Shown one piece after another: positions 1 through 13,229 of a stretch of 64,000 bases of DNA. The first letter of the stretch is position 1. Every line of letters begins with the position of its first letter. This DNA comes from Aureimonas frigidaquae. GTDB lineage: Bacteria > Pseudomonadota > Alphaproteobacteria > Rhizobiales > Rhizobiaceae. Position numbers and translations under genes: made by a program. Below the pieces are notes generated by a model, which made no database searches, was not told the origin of the DNA, and saw only the letters and a program-made list of their open reading frames with translations. Location of the stretch: assembly GCF_001463905.1 (NCBI RefSeq), contig NZ_BBWR01000008.1, positions 124,001-188,000 on the forward strand. The letters run 5' to 3'.

Positions 1-887
1 GCAAAGCTCCAGTGGAAGGCCGAGACGGCATAGCAAAGGCCCCGGCTTTCCCGGATTTCCTGGAAAAGGCGCGAGGACATGCCGCCGCCCAGGATGATGG
101 ACAGAACCTGCGATGCGTAGAAGTCCCGCGCATAATAGGGCCGGCCTTCGAAGCCGAGCACGATCTGCGCATCGGCCAGGTCGCGCTCCTCGCGGAAGTC
201 ACCGCCCGTATAGGAGGCCAGATCGCCGGTGGTTGCCGCCGCCGCGACCTGCGCGGCGGGAAGGCTGCCGAAGGCGGCCTCGATCCGCGCCACGACCTCC
301 GCATGCGACACGGCCCCGGCCGCCGACACCACGATGCGGTCCGGCGTGTAGTTGCGGTTCAGATAGCCGCGAATATCCTCTCGCGAGAAGGAGGCAATGC
401 TCTGGCGCGTGCCGAGGATCGGCCGGCCGATGATCTGGCCCGTGTAAGCGGCCGCCTGGAAGTGATCGAAGACGATGTCGTCCGGCGTATCTTCCGCGGC
501 GCCCAGTTCCTGCAGGATGACGTGCTTTTCGCGCTCGAGCTCGCCCTCGTCATACTGGGAATCCAGGATGATGTCGCTCAATATGTCCAGCGCCAGGGGA
601 ACGTCGTCCCGCATGACGCGGGCGTAATAGGCGGTGGTCTCCACGCTGGTCGAGGCGTTCAGCTCCCCGCCCACATCCTCGATCTCCTCGGCGATGCGGC
701 GTGCGCTGCGCTGCGCCGTACCCTTGAAGGCCATGTGCTCCAGAAGGTGGGCGATCCCGTGTTCGCCACCCGTCTCGTCGCGCGCGCCGGTCTTGACCCA
801 GATGCCCAGGGCCGCGCTCTCCAGCTTGGGCATGTGCTCGGTGGCGATGGTCAGTCCGTTGGACAGCCGCGTGATCTCGACATTCAT
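1..887 (-). CDS. M16 family zinc peptidase (processing protease), 3' part missing
   Basis: The minus-strand reading frame opens at an ATG at 887 and runs off the left edge, giving about 295 residues of the N-terminal half. It carries the inverted zinc motif HLLEH at residues 47-51 in a typical M16 setting and a downstream ELGAAED stretch of the kind that supplies the third zinc ligand. The family includes mitochondrial-processing-peptidase-like proteases. Its start overlaps the thrC stop as ATGA (887-884), so the two are translationally coupled; a thrC-M16 pair is common in Hyphomicrobiales. The natural substrate cannot be read from the sequence. Confidence 0.9.
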   Translation of the reverse strand, partial: MNVEITRLSNGLTIATEHMPKLESAALGIWVKTGARDETGGEHGIAHLLEHMAFKGTAQRSARRIAEEIEDVGGELNASTSVETTAYYARVMRDDVPLALDILSDIILDSQYDEGELEREKHVILQELGAAEDTPDDIVFDHFQAAAYTGQIIGRPILGTRQSIASFSREDIRGYLNRNYTPDRIVVSAAGAVSHAEVVARIEAAFGSLPAAQVAAAATTGDLASYTGGDFREERDLADAQIVLGFEGRPYYARDFYASQVLSIILGGGMSSRLFQEIRESRGLCYAVSAFHWSF

Positions 888-2290
888 GCGGCGGCCCCCA
901 GGGCCGCACGGCTGTGCCGGGCGATATACGCCTTCACCGCCTCGGCATCGTTCGGCAGGACGGTGAAGCGCTCGTCACGCTCCATCAGGTCCGCATGGGT
1001 TGGCGGAAGGGCAGGGCGGATGCCGCAGGCCGCTTCCACCGCATCGGGGAACTTGGCCGGATGCGCGGTGCCGAGCACGATCATCGCCTCCTGGCCCGCA
1101 TGCTCCGCGGCAACGCCCATGCCGACGGCCGTGTGCGGATCCAGAAGGTAGGCCCGCGTGTCGTTGACGCTGCGGATGGTCTGCGCCGTCTCTGCCTCGC
1201 CGGAGCGGCCGGCCTTGAACTCGGCCGCGATGGCGGCGGCCACCTGCGGCGGAAGCGTGAAGCGGCCCGACTGGGCCAGGCTCTGCATCAGCCGCGTGAC
1301 GAGGCTGGCGTCCCGGCCGCTCGCCTCGAACAGCAGGCGCTCGAAGTTGGACGACACCTGGATGTCCATGGACGGGGACGAGGTCGGCGCCACGCCGAGC
1401 GTCTCGTAGACGCCCGTTTCGAGTGTGCGGACCAGGATGTCGTTGGCGTTGGTCGCGATGACGAGCTGCTCGATCGGCAGGCCCATCCGCTTGGCGCCGT
1501 AGCCGGCGAAGATATCGCCGAAATTGCCGGTCGGCACCGTGAAGGACACGCGGCGCGCCGGCGCGCCGAGGCTGGCGGCGGCAGTGAAGTAATAGACGAT
1601 CTGGGCCATGATCCGGGCCCAGTTGATGGAGTTGACGCCCGACAGGGCCATGTCGCTGCGGAAGGTCGCATCGTTGAACATGGCCTTCACGATGGACTGG
1701 CAATCGTCGAACGTGCCTTCCAGCGCCAGGGCATGGACGTTCTGCGCGCCGTGACCCGTCATCTGCCGCTGCTGGACGGGAGAGACCCGACCCTTGGGGA
1801 AGAGGATGAACATGTCCGTGCGGGTGGACTGCGCAAAGGCCGCGATGGCCGCGCCGCCCGTATCGCCCGAGGTTGCGCCCACGATGGTGGCGCGCTGGCC
1901 GCGCTCGGCCAGGACATGGTCCATCAGCCGCGCCAGGAGCTGCATGGCAACGTCCTTGAAGGCGAGCGTCGGCCCGTGGAAAAGCTCCAGGACGAATGTG
2001 TTGCCGTCCGTCTGGACGAGCGGCGCCACGGCCGGATGGCGGAACGTGGCATAGGCTTCGTCCACCATGCGGCGCAGGTCGGCATCGGCGATCTCGCCGC
2101 CGACGAAGGGCCGCAGCAGCGTATAGGCGACATCCGCATAGGACCGCCCGGCAAAGGACGCGATGGTGGCCGCGTCGATCACGGGCCATTCTTCCGGAAC
2201 ATAGAGGCCGCCGTCGCTGGCGAGACCGGCCAGAAGCACATCGGCGAAACCGAGGCGGGGCGCCTGCCCCCGCGAACTGATGTATCTCAC
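884..2290 (-). CDS. thrC: threonine synthase
   Basis: Converts O-phospho-L-homoserine to threonine with PLP, the last step of threonine biosynthesis, in the cytosol. The protein opens with the family's YIS(S/T)RG motif and has the PLP lysine in the LAFKDVAMQ segment and the glycine-rich GATSGDTGGAA phosphate loop. Start choice: a GTG at 2290 gives a family-like N terminus (VRYISSRG) and has a GGGAG ribosome site about 6 bases upstream. An ATG at 2302 adds four residues but lacks a clear ribosome site. Length about 468 residues is normal. The stop overlaps the M16 peptidase start. Confidence 0.93.
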   Translation of the reverse strand: MRYISSRGQAPRLGFADVLLAGLASDGGLYVPEEWPVIDAATIASFAGRSYADVAYTLLRPFVGGEIADADLRRMVDEAYATFRHPAVAPLVQTDGNTFVLELFHGPTLAFKDVAMQLLARLMDHVLAERGQRATIVGATSGDTGGAAIAAFAQSTRTDMFILFPKGRVSPVQQRQMTGHGAQNVHALALEGTFDDCQSIVKAMFNDATFRSDMALSGVNSINWARIMAQIVYYFTAAASLGAPARRVSFTVPTGNFGDIFAGYGAKRMGLPIEQLVIATNANDILVRTLETGVYETLGVAPTSSPSMDIQVSSNFERLLFEASGRDASLVTRLMQSLAQSGRFTLPPQVAAAIAAEFKAGRSGEAETAQTIRSVNDTRAYLLDPHTAVGMGVAAEHAGQEAMIVLGTAHPAKFPDAVEAACGIRPALPPTHADLMERDERFTVLPNDAEAVKAYIARHSRAALGAAA

Positions 2291-2503
2291 TTTGTCTCCC
2301 ATGCTGCATACAGAAGCGTCAAACGCCCCGCCCGCACATCTTGCTGCATCCTCTAACACGAATGCTTGGCGCTGTTCCAACAGGGAATGCCGGCCCATGC
2401 CTCCGATCGGGGTTGAACAGTGTGGCTGGGGCGTGGAATCGATGCTTGCCTGAAGGCGGGGCGAATCGCAGCATGCGCGGCCCGGCAGACCTGGAGGATT
2501 GGC

Positions 2504-2995
2504 ATGTCGACCGCCCACCCGCTTCGTTTCATCGCCCTGGCGGGCACGCTCGCCATTCTGTCCGCCTGCTCGTCGACCGGATCGGGTGGCAGCGGCCCGG
2601 GCGCGGTCGCCATGGCGGCCGTGGACCCGCGTGACTGCCCGAGCATCACCTTGCCGGACACGATGGCCGTGCTGCGGCCGGGAAGCGGGCCCGACTACGC
2701 CTATATCGCCTCCATCACCGATGTGACGCGCTCCTGCCAGATCGAGAACGGGCAGATCACCATGGATGTCGGCATTGCCGGGCGCGTCGTGCCGGCGGCC
2801 ACCTCCCGCCCACTGCAGGTGACGCTGCCGCTGCGGGTCAAGGCGACCAATGCCAGCGGGCAGCTCTATTCCCGCGCCGGCAGCGTGAGCGTCGCCATCG
2901 CCCCCGGCGGGCCGAGCACCTTCACCTATGTGGATCGTGGCATCACCGTGCCGCAGGCCGGCAAGACAGGCGTCACCGCCGGCTTCGACCAGTAG
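2504..2995 (+). CDS. small lipoprotein of unknown function
   Basis: A 163-residue protein beginning MSTAHPLRF with a hydrophobic signal and a lipobox LSAC whose cysteine is residue 22, so it should be lipidated and sit in the inner or outer membrane facing the periplasm. The start has a strong GGAGGA ribosome site. The mature part is beta-rich in appearance with conserved cysteines near DPRDCPS and TRSCQIE. I do not recognise a named domain. It is transcribed divergently from thrC and convergently with the HAD gene. Confidence 0.8.
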   Translation: MSTAHPLRFIALAGTLAILSACSSTGSGGSGPGAVAMAAVDPRDCPSITLPDTMAVLRPGSGPDYAYIASITDVTRSCQIENGQITMDVGIAGRVVPAATSRPLQVTLPLRVKATNASGQLYSRAGSVSVAIAPGGPSTFTYVDRGITVPQAGKTGVTAGFDQ

Positions 2996-4999
<2,004 letters not shown>

Positions 5000-5010
5000 C
5001 ACCGGTCGGC

Positions 5011-5035
5011 CGCGCGCCTCAGGCGAGGGCGCGCG
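5011..5035. terminator. hairpin at the convergent ccrM/mutY ends
   Basis: An 8-bp stem, CGCGCGCC with GGCGCGCG, around a 9-base loop spans the 19-base gap and the last codons of mutY. It could end transcription from both sides. Confidence 0.45.
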
Positions 5036-6074
5036 CGAGGCACTTGCGCATGAGCGTGGGCAGCGCTGCCCCCTCGATGGTTTCGACCGGCTCCCACCAT
5101 CCCTCGCCGGCGGGCGCGTCGCCCACTTCGGCATGCCAGACGGTGAGCGTCAGGTGGAAATGGGTGAAGCTGTGCTCCACCGCGCCCGCTATGCGCCATG
5201 GCGCGGGGAAGGGCGCCTGCGACAGATCGGTTGCGCCGTCCTGGCGCGCCGTCCAGCCCGTCATGGGCGGCTCGGCCATGCCGCCGAGAAGCCCCTTGCC
5301 AGGCCGCTGGCGCAGAAGGATGGCCCCGTCGCGGACACGTTCGGCCACATAGGCGGCGCCGACACGGTGCGGCTTGGCCGCCTTCGGCGCCTTGATGGGG
5401 AAGCGCTCCGGATCGCCGCCGTCACGCGCGGCACAACCCTCCATGACCGGGCAGATGCCGCAGGCCGGGCGGCGCGGCGTGCAGATGGTGGCGCCCAGAT
5501 CCATCATGGCCTGGGCGAAGTCGCCCGGGCGGTGCGCGGGCGTCAGGTCCGCCATCCTGTGCCGGATGGCCGGGCGGGCCGCCGGCAGCGGGGTCTCCAA
5601 CGCCGCAAGGCGGCTGACCACACGCTCGACATTTCCATCGACCACGGCGACGGGCTCGTCATAGGCGATGGCGGCGATGGCCGCGCTCGTATAATCGCCG
5701 ATGCCGGGCAGGTCCCGCAGCCCCGCCGCGTTGCCGGGAAAGACCCCGCCCCGTGCGGTGACGGCCCGGGCACAGGCCACGAGGTTGCGGGCGCGGGCAT
5801 AGTAGCCAAGGCCGGCCCAGGCGGCCATGACGTCGGCCTCCGGCGCGGCGGCCAGCGCCTCGACGCTCGGCCAGCGACGGGTGAAGGTTTCGAAATAGGA
5901 CTTCACCGCCGCGACGGTGGTCTGCTGCAGCATGACCTCCGACAGCCAGACCCGGTACGGGTCCGGCATCACGCCCGCGGCCCGCTCCGCAGGGCCGACG
6001 CGCCAGGGCAGGCGCCGCGCATGGCGGTCGTACCAGGCAAGGAGTTGGGCGGCTTCTGGCGGGGTCTGTCGCAT
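5019..6074 (-). CDS. mutY: A/G-specific adenine glycosylase
   Basis: Removes adenine mispaired with 8-oxoguanine in base-excision repair. About 351 residues from ATG 6074. It has the helix-hairpin-helix LPGIGDYT, the catalytic aspartate region VVDGNVERV, and the [4Fe-4S] cluster ligands in the C-x6-C-x2-C-x5-C spacing (CTPRRPACGIC then a cysteine 6 residues on). The C-terminal part looks like the NUDIX-type 8-oxoG recognition domain, with HFHLTL near the end. A longer start at 6113 would add 13 residues and has no better ribosome site. Confidence 0.95.
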   Translation of the reverse strand: MRQTPPEAAQLLAWYDRHARRLPWRVGPAERAAGVMPDPYRVWLSEVMLQQTTVAAVKSYFETFTRRWPSVEALAAAPEADVMAAWAGLGYYARARNLVACARAVTARGGVFPGNAAGLRDLPGIGDYTSAAIAAIAYDEPVAVVDGNVERVVSRLAALETPLPAARPAIRHRMADLTPAHRPGDFAQAMMDLGATICTPRRPACGICPVMEGCAARDGGDPERFPIKAPKAAKPHRVGAAYVAERVRDGAILLRQRPGKGLLGGMAEPPMTGWTARQDGATDLSQAPFPAPWRIAGAVEHSFTHFHLTLTVWHAEVGDAPAGEGWWEPVETIEGAALPTLMRKCLARALA

Positions 6075-6257
6075 CGCGCTTTGTTGACGTGTAAACCCAT
6101 GCGATCGCCGCATCGGTGGTGGGGGCAGGGTTAGCCCAGTTTGCCGCCCGGCCGCAACGCTTCGGGCCCGGCGCTGCGGCAGCCTGCCGCCCCTTGACTC
6201 GCGCCGGTACAGGGTTCATCGGACCGCAGACTGTCTGAGCCAGAAAAGTGCCGGTGC

Positions 6258-7004
6258 GTGCGGATCCATCACTATGTCATCAATCTCGACCGGTCCGGCG
6301 ATCGGCTCGCAGCCATCCGCGCGGATGCCGAGCGCGCCGGGATTGACCTGATCCGCGTTCCCGCGGTCGATGGGCGCGCGGCGGGCGAGGCCGAACGGGC
6401 CGCACTCCTGGACGAGGCCGGCTTCCGGCGCGATCATGGCAAGCGCCCGCAGCCGGGTGAGTATGGCTGCTATGCCAGCCATCTGCGCGTGTTCGAAACC
6501 TTCCTGGCGAGCGATGCCGACATTGCCGTCATCTTCGAGGACGACGCCGCCCCGACGCCCGATTTTGCAAGCTTGCGGGACGCGATCCTGTCGGTGGACG
6601 ACTGGGATCTCGTCAAGCTCGTCAATTACCGCATGCCACGCCTGGTGCCGCAGCGCAGCCTGCCCGGCGGGCTGAAGCTCGGCCGGGCCGCCTTCGGCCC
6701 GACGGGCGGCTCTGCCGCCTATATGGTGAACCGGACGGCGGCCGAGCGGCTGCTGCGATCCCTGCGGCCCATGACCCTGCCTTACGATGTCGCGCTGGAG
6801 CGCGGCTGGGCGCACGGGATCCGGGTGCGGCATGTGGAGCCGGACGGCGTCGGCCTGAACCCCTTGACCAATGGCAGCCTGACGATGGAGGGGCGCAGCT
6901 ACGGTGCGTTCCGCCTGAAGCCATGGCAGCGCCTGCCCACATTGCGGTTCCGCGCAAAGGATTTCGTGTCCCGTCTGGCGACGGCCGTCCGGGGGCGCCC
7001 ATGA
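6258..7004 (+). CDS. glycosyltransferase family 25 (LPS/polysaccharide biosynthesis)
   Basis: A 248-residue protein starting at a GTG with the GT25 opening HHYVINLDRSGDRLA, an internal acidic metal site (IFEDDA near residue 95), and a C-terminal segment with GGSAAYMVNRTAAERLL typical of the family. GT25 enzymes add galactose or similar sugars to lipooligosaccharide. Its stop overlaps the start of the O-antigen ligase-like gene as ATGA, so the two form a coupled pair dedicated to surface glycan synthesis. It sits between mutY and the dciA-like gene. Confidence 0.85.
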   Translation: MRIHHYVINLDRSGDRLAAIRADAERAGIDLIRVPAVDGRAAGEAERAALLDEAGFRRDHGKRPQPGEYGCYASHLRVFETFLASDADIAVIFEDDAAPTPDFASLRDAILSVDDWDLVKLVNYRMPRLVPQRSLPGGLKLGRAAFGPTGGSAAYMVNRTAAERLLRSLRPMTLPYDVALERGWAHGIRVRHVEPDGVGLNPLTNGSLTMEGRSYGAFRLKPWQRLPTLRFRAKDFVSRLATAVRGRP

Positions 7005-8236
7005 GCTTCAAGCGCTTCATGCTCCTGCGCCGGCGGGTCGATCCTATCATTCTGGCGCTCGCCATGGCGCTGATCGGCATTTTGATTTCTCTCGGCAAGG
7101 CGCTGTTCGGGCTTCTGGCGGTGAGCGGCGTGGTGCTGGCGGTCCTTCGGCCGCGGAGCTGGCGCATGGCGCCGCCGGTCTTCACGGGCCTCCTCGCCGC
7201 CTATTGCCTCTGGTCCATCGGGCTCACGCTCCTGCGCGGCCACGGCGTGGAAAGCAACCGCATCCTGTCCTATGCCTCGATCGAACTGGCCTGCGTGTTC
7301 CTGCCGCTCGGCCTGTTCCTGATCCGCCGGCCGCTGGATGCGCTGATCCTGGGCGCGCGGCTCGGCGTCATCGCGCTCATGGTCGCGACGCCGGTGGAGT
7401 TCTGGCTGACGGGCATGCGCGTCGGCCTCGGCCGGAACGAAGCGATCCTCGGCTTCGTGGCCGGGGCGGTCGGCCTCATTGCGCGGCTGCCCATGGAGCG
7501 CGCGCCACGCATCCTGCCCAATGGCCGCTGGTGGCTGTATCTTTCGCTGGTGCCGGCGCTCCTGTCGCAGACGCGCGCCGTCTGGGGCATCTATCCGCTG
7601 ATGGGCCTCTTCGACCTGTACCACATGTGGCGCAACTCCTTTAACTTCCGGGACCGTCGCTCCATGGCAGCGCTGGCCCTCGGCGTCTGCGTGGCAGGGG
7701 CGGCCCTGGTGCCGGTGGCCGGCATCGTCTCGCAGCGCGCGCAGGACGGTATCGTGGAGGTGGAGCGCTACGAGACGACGGGCGTCGCCTCCGGCTCGGT
7801 GGACGTGCGCCTGGCCATGTGGAGCGCGGCCTGGGACGTCTGGACCGAGCATCCGCTGATCGGCATCGGCCATGTCGGCAAGATGGAGACGGTCGCCGCG
7901 CGGGCCGGCGCCAATGCGCAGGCCGTCGGGCAGTATACCCACCTGCACAATCTGGTGGTGGACGAAGCGCTGAACAGCGGCCTTGTCGGGCTTGTCCTTT
8001 TGCTCGGAACGTTCCTGGCGTTTCTGTATGCGACGGTCATCCGCTCGGGCGATGTCCTCCTGCGTGAAACATCGCTCGTTTTCGTCTTCCTCGTCTTCAG
8101 CTATGGTTCCTTCCACGGCGTTCTTCTGAACGAATGGATGGTGATCGTGATCTTCGGCTTCATGAGCATCGTTTTGACGACACTGCACCGGCGGGACCGT
8201 CGGCAGGCGCGGCAGCTCGCCATCGGGCGGGGCTGA
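7001..8236 (+). CDS. O-antigen ligase/polymerase-like polytopic membrane protein
   Basis: A 411-residue integral membrane protein with about ten to twelve hydrophobic segments. One large periplasmic-type loop carries the Wzy_C/WaaL-like region TEHPLIGIGHVGKM followed by a conserved histidine segment (YTHLHNLVVDEALNSG). These are the hallmarks of the O-antigen ligase/polymerase superfamily. It is coupled to the GT25 gene upstream (ATGA overlap) and to the next gene by TGATG. It could ligate or polymerise a glycan; motif reading alone does not separate these. Confidence 0.83.
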   Translation: MSFKRFMLLRRRVDPIILALAMALIGILISLGKALFGLLAVSGVVLAVLRPRSWRMAPPVFTGLLAAYCLWSIGLTLLRGHGVESNRILSYASIELACVFLPLGLFLIRRPLDALILGARLGVIALMVATPVEFWLTGMRVGLGRNEAILGFVAGAVGLIARLPMERAPRILPNGRWWLYLSLVPALLSQTRAVWGIYPLMGLFDLYHMWRNSFNFRDRRSMAALALGVCVAGAALVPVAGIVSQRAQDGIVEVERYETTGVASGSVDVRLAMWSAAWDVWTEHPLIGIGHVGKMETVAARAGANAQAVGQYTHLHNLVVDEALNSGLVGLVLLLGTFLAFLYATVIRSGDVLLRETSLVFVFLVFSYGSFHGVLLNEWMVIVIFGFMSIVLTTLHRRDRRQARQLAIGRG

Positions 8237-8745
8237 TGGCCCGGCCGCCGCGCCGCCCGCCGACACGGCAGGTCGGCGAACTGATGGCCGAGCTCATCGA
8301 ACCGGTGCTCGCCCGCAAGGCGGGCATGACGCTCGGCCTTCTGTCGGCCTGGCCCGAGATCGTCGGTCCGCGCCTTGCGGACGCCACCCGGCCCGAACGC
8401 CTGGCCTGGCCCTCGCGCCCCTATGACGATGCGCCCTTCCAGCCCGCCCAGCTCGTCATCGCCTGCGAGGGCGCCTTCGTGCTGCGCCTGCAGCATGAGG
8501 CGGGGGAGATCGTCCAGCGGGTGAACGGCTTCTTCGGCTACCATGCCGTGGATCGGATCCGCATCGTGCAGCGGCCTGTCGCCCGCGTGCAGGAAAGCCG
8601 CAAGCCCAAATGGCAGCCACCGGATGCACAGGCGACCCGTGCCATCGCAAGGTCGGTCGAGAATATCGAGAATCCGCGCCTGCGCCGGGCGCTGGAGCGT
8701 TACGGTGCCTGCGTTCTGGGGCGCAATCGCGCCAACGACGTTTGA
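8236..8745 (+). CDS. DUF721/DciA-like protein
   Basis: A 169-residue soluble protein with the DUF721 fold: an N-terminal helix pair (QVGELMAELIEPVLARKAGM), the LLSAWPEIVGPRLA motif, and a basic strand region. The best studied relative, DciA, is the ancestral loader of the replicative helicase DnaB. Its start codon overlaps the previous stop (TGATG), which is odd because the upstream pair makes glycans. DUF721 next to mutY and dsbA is frequent in Hyphomicrobiales. Confidence 0.85.
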   Translation: MARPPRRPPTRQVGELMAELIEPVLARKAGMTLGLLSAWPEIVGPRLADATRPERLAWPSRPYDDAPFQPAQLVIACEGAFVLRLQHEAGEIVQRVNGFFGYHAVDRIRIVQRPVARVQESRKPKWQPPDAQATRAIARSVENIENPRLRRALERYGACVLGRNRANDV

Positions 8746-8851
8746 TTTGTCGGTGATTTGTCCTTACGCATCCTCAGAGTGCCCTAACAACGGCGCAGTT
8801 TGTCGCCTAGCTGCAGGGCGACAGGGAACCGACGTCAAAGGAAAGACGAGC

Positions 8852-9568
8852 ATGCCGATTTCGCGTAAGACCGTTCAGGGCCGGCTGGCCGCCGTCATGC
8901 TGGCCGGCGCTGCCATCCTTGCCGCTGCCCCGGCCTTCACCGGCGTTGCCCTTGCCCAGGAAGCGCCGGCGGCCACGCGCCAGACGGATGCATCGGCGGC
9001 GACAGCGCCCCAATCGCAGGGCAGCGTCGACACCGCCGCGCTCATGGCGCCCGGCGCCCTGCCGGACATCGTCATCGGCAATCCGGATGCGCCGGTCACC
9101 ATTGTCGAATATGCTTCGCTCACCTGCAGCCATTGCGCCGATTTCCACGCCAACGCCTATCCCGCCATCAAGGCCGACTATCTGGACACCGGCGTCGCCA
9201 AGCTGGTCCTGCGCGAGTTCCCCTTCGATCCGCGCGCGCTTGCCGGCTTCATGCTGGCGCGCTGCGTGCCGGAGGATCGCCGCACAGCCATGGTCGACGT
9301 GCTCTTCGATCAGCAGCGCCAGTGGGCCATGGCGGAGAACGCGTCGGTCGAGCTTCTGGCCATTGCCCGCCAGGCCGGCATGTCGCAGGAACAGTTCACC
9401 GCTTGCCTCCAGAATGCCGAGCTCCAGGGCAAGGTGATGGAGGTGCAGAAGCGCGGCCAGGACGAGTTTGGCGTGGCCGCAACGCCGACCTTCTTCATCA
9501 ATGGCGACCGCTATGCCGGTGCCATGACGGCCAACGAAATGGCCGCGGTGATCGAGGCGCATCGCTGA
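8852..9568 (+). CDS. DsbA family thiol-disulfide oxidoreductase
   Basis: A 238-residue secreted protein with a signal peptide ending near residue 35 (VALA), then an Ala/Thr/Gln-rich linker and a thioredoxin fold. The redox motif is CSHC at residues 92-95, and the cis-proline loop is ATPTFFING. The insertion of helices and the IVEYASLTCSHC context place it in the alphaproteobacterial DsbA/DsbG-like group (thioredoxin_4). It probably introduces or isomerises disulfides in the periplasm. CSHC rather than CPHC suggests a different redox potential from E. coli DsbA. Confidence 0.9.
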   Translation: MPISRKTVQGRLAAVMLAGAAILAAAPAFTGVALAQEAPAATRQTDASAATAPQSQGSVDTAALMAPGALPDIVIGNPDAPVTIVEYASLTCSHCADFHANAYPAIKADYLDTGVAKLVLREFPFDPRALAGFMLARCVPEDRRTAMVDVLFDQQRQWAMAENASVELLAIARQAGMSQEQFTACLQNAELQGKVMEVQKRGQDEFGVAATPTFFINGDRYAGAMTANEMAAVIEAHR

Positions 9569-9610
9569 CCGGACATACGCCGACCGGAGTTGAGCCGGCA
9601 GGGCAGGGCA

Positions 9611-12316
<2,706 letters not shown>

Positions 12317-12392
12317 ATCTTAAATCAGCGCGCGCTAGTTTCAGGCCGTCGGCGCGGCCGGCATCGAGGCATTGTACAGGCGGAGCGGACGA

Positions 12393-13229
12393 TTGGGCGG
12401 GCATTATCTCCGCAGGCGGGTCAAGGCCGCCGACTGGGCCTTCCGGCTGGCGGCCTTTGCGGGCGCGCTGCTCGTGACGGGCTTTTTCTTCTTCCGGATG
12501 GACCTGTCCTCTCGCGGGGATTTCGCCACGGTCATCGCCCTGTCGGGCGGGCTTCTCGGCCTCGGCCTGATCCTGTCGCTCTATGCCCTGCTGCGCGTCT
12601 GGTCCCGCGGCAGCTACGGCGGCGGGAGGGCCTTGGCGGCCCTGTTCCTGGGGCTCGTCGTGGCGGTTCCCTTCGTCATCGGCGCCTTCATGGCCATGGC
12701 CTATCCGAGCGGCAACTCCGCCCGCACGGCCAATATGGTCGCCTTCGATACCGCGGATACACAGATTGGCGGTTCGGTCCTGCTCGGTCGCGAATTTCCC
12801 GCCACCGCGCGCGATGTCTATGGCGCCAGCCGGCAGGTGGCCGACGATCTTGGCTGGGAGGTGGAGATCGTCCAGTCCACGGCCCTGCCGCTGCCCGCCG
12901 AAGGCGACCTCGGCGTCGAGGGAACGGTCGCGGTGCCGCGGCCGACATTGCGCTCGAGCTTCGATGTGAACGATGCCTATGACCGCTTCGCGGTCACCGA
13001 TGCCGGCGACTACACGCTGACCGCCGTTGCCAGGGCGCCGCTCTTCGGCTTTCCGAGCGATGTGGAAATCCGCATCCAGGAGGACGAAGGCTCCACCTTC
13101 GTCGATCTGCGCTCCCACTCGCGCGATCTGCCGCGCGATCTCGGCCAGAACAGGCGTTTCGTGGAAAGCTTCCTGACGCGGCTCGACGCCGCCATGGAGC
13201 AGGCCCAGAGCGGCACCGTGGACGAGTGA
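12393..13229 (+). CDS. DUF1499 family membrane protein
   Basis: A membrane-anchored protein of about 278 residues. Three hydrophobic segments occupy the first 110 residues, followed by a soluble DUF1499-like domain that begins after TANMVAFD and ends with DLRSHSRDLPRDLGQNRRF. DUF1499 proteins have no firmly established function. The start is uncertain: a TTG at 12393 has a GGAG ribosome site 7 bases upstream, a TTG at 12372 would add seven residues, and no ATG is suitably placed. It is convergent with the MBL-fold gene and nearly abuts it. Confidence 0.78.
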   Translation: MGGHYLRRRVKAADWAFRLAAFAGALLVTGFFFFRMDLSSRGDFATVIALSGGLLGLGLILSLYALLRVWSRGSYGGGRALAALFLGLVVAVPFVIGAFMAMAYPSGNSARTANMVAFDTADTQIGGSVLLGREFPATARDVYGASRQVADDLGWEVEIVQSTALPLPAEGDLGVEGTVAVPRPTLRSSFDVNDAYDRFAVTDAGDYTLTAVARAPLFGFPSDVEIRIQEDEGSTFVDLRSHSRDLPRDLGQNRRFVESFLTRLDAAMEQAQSGTVDE

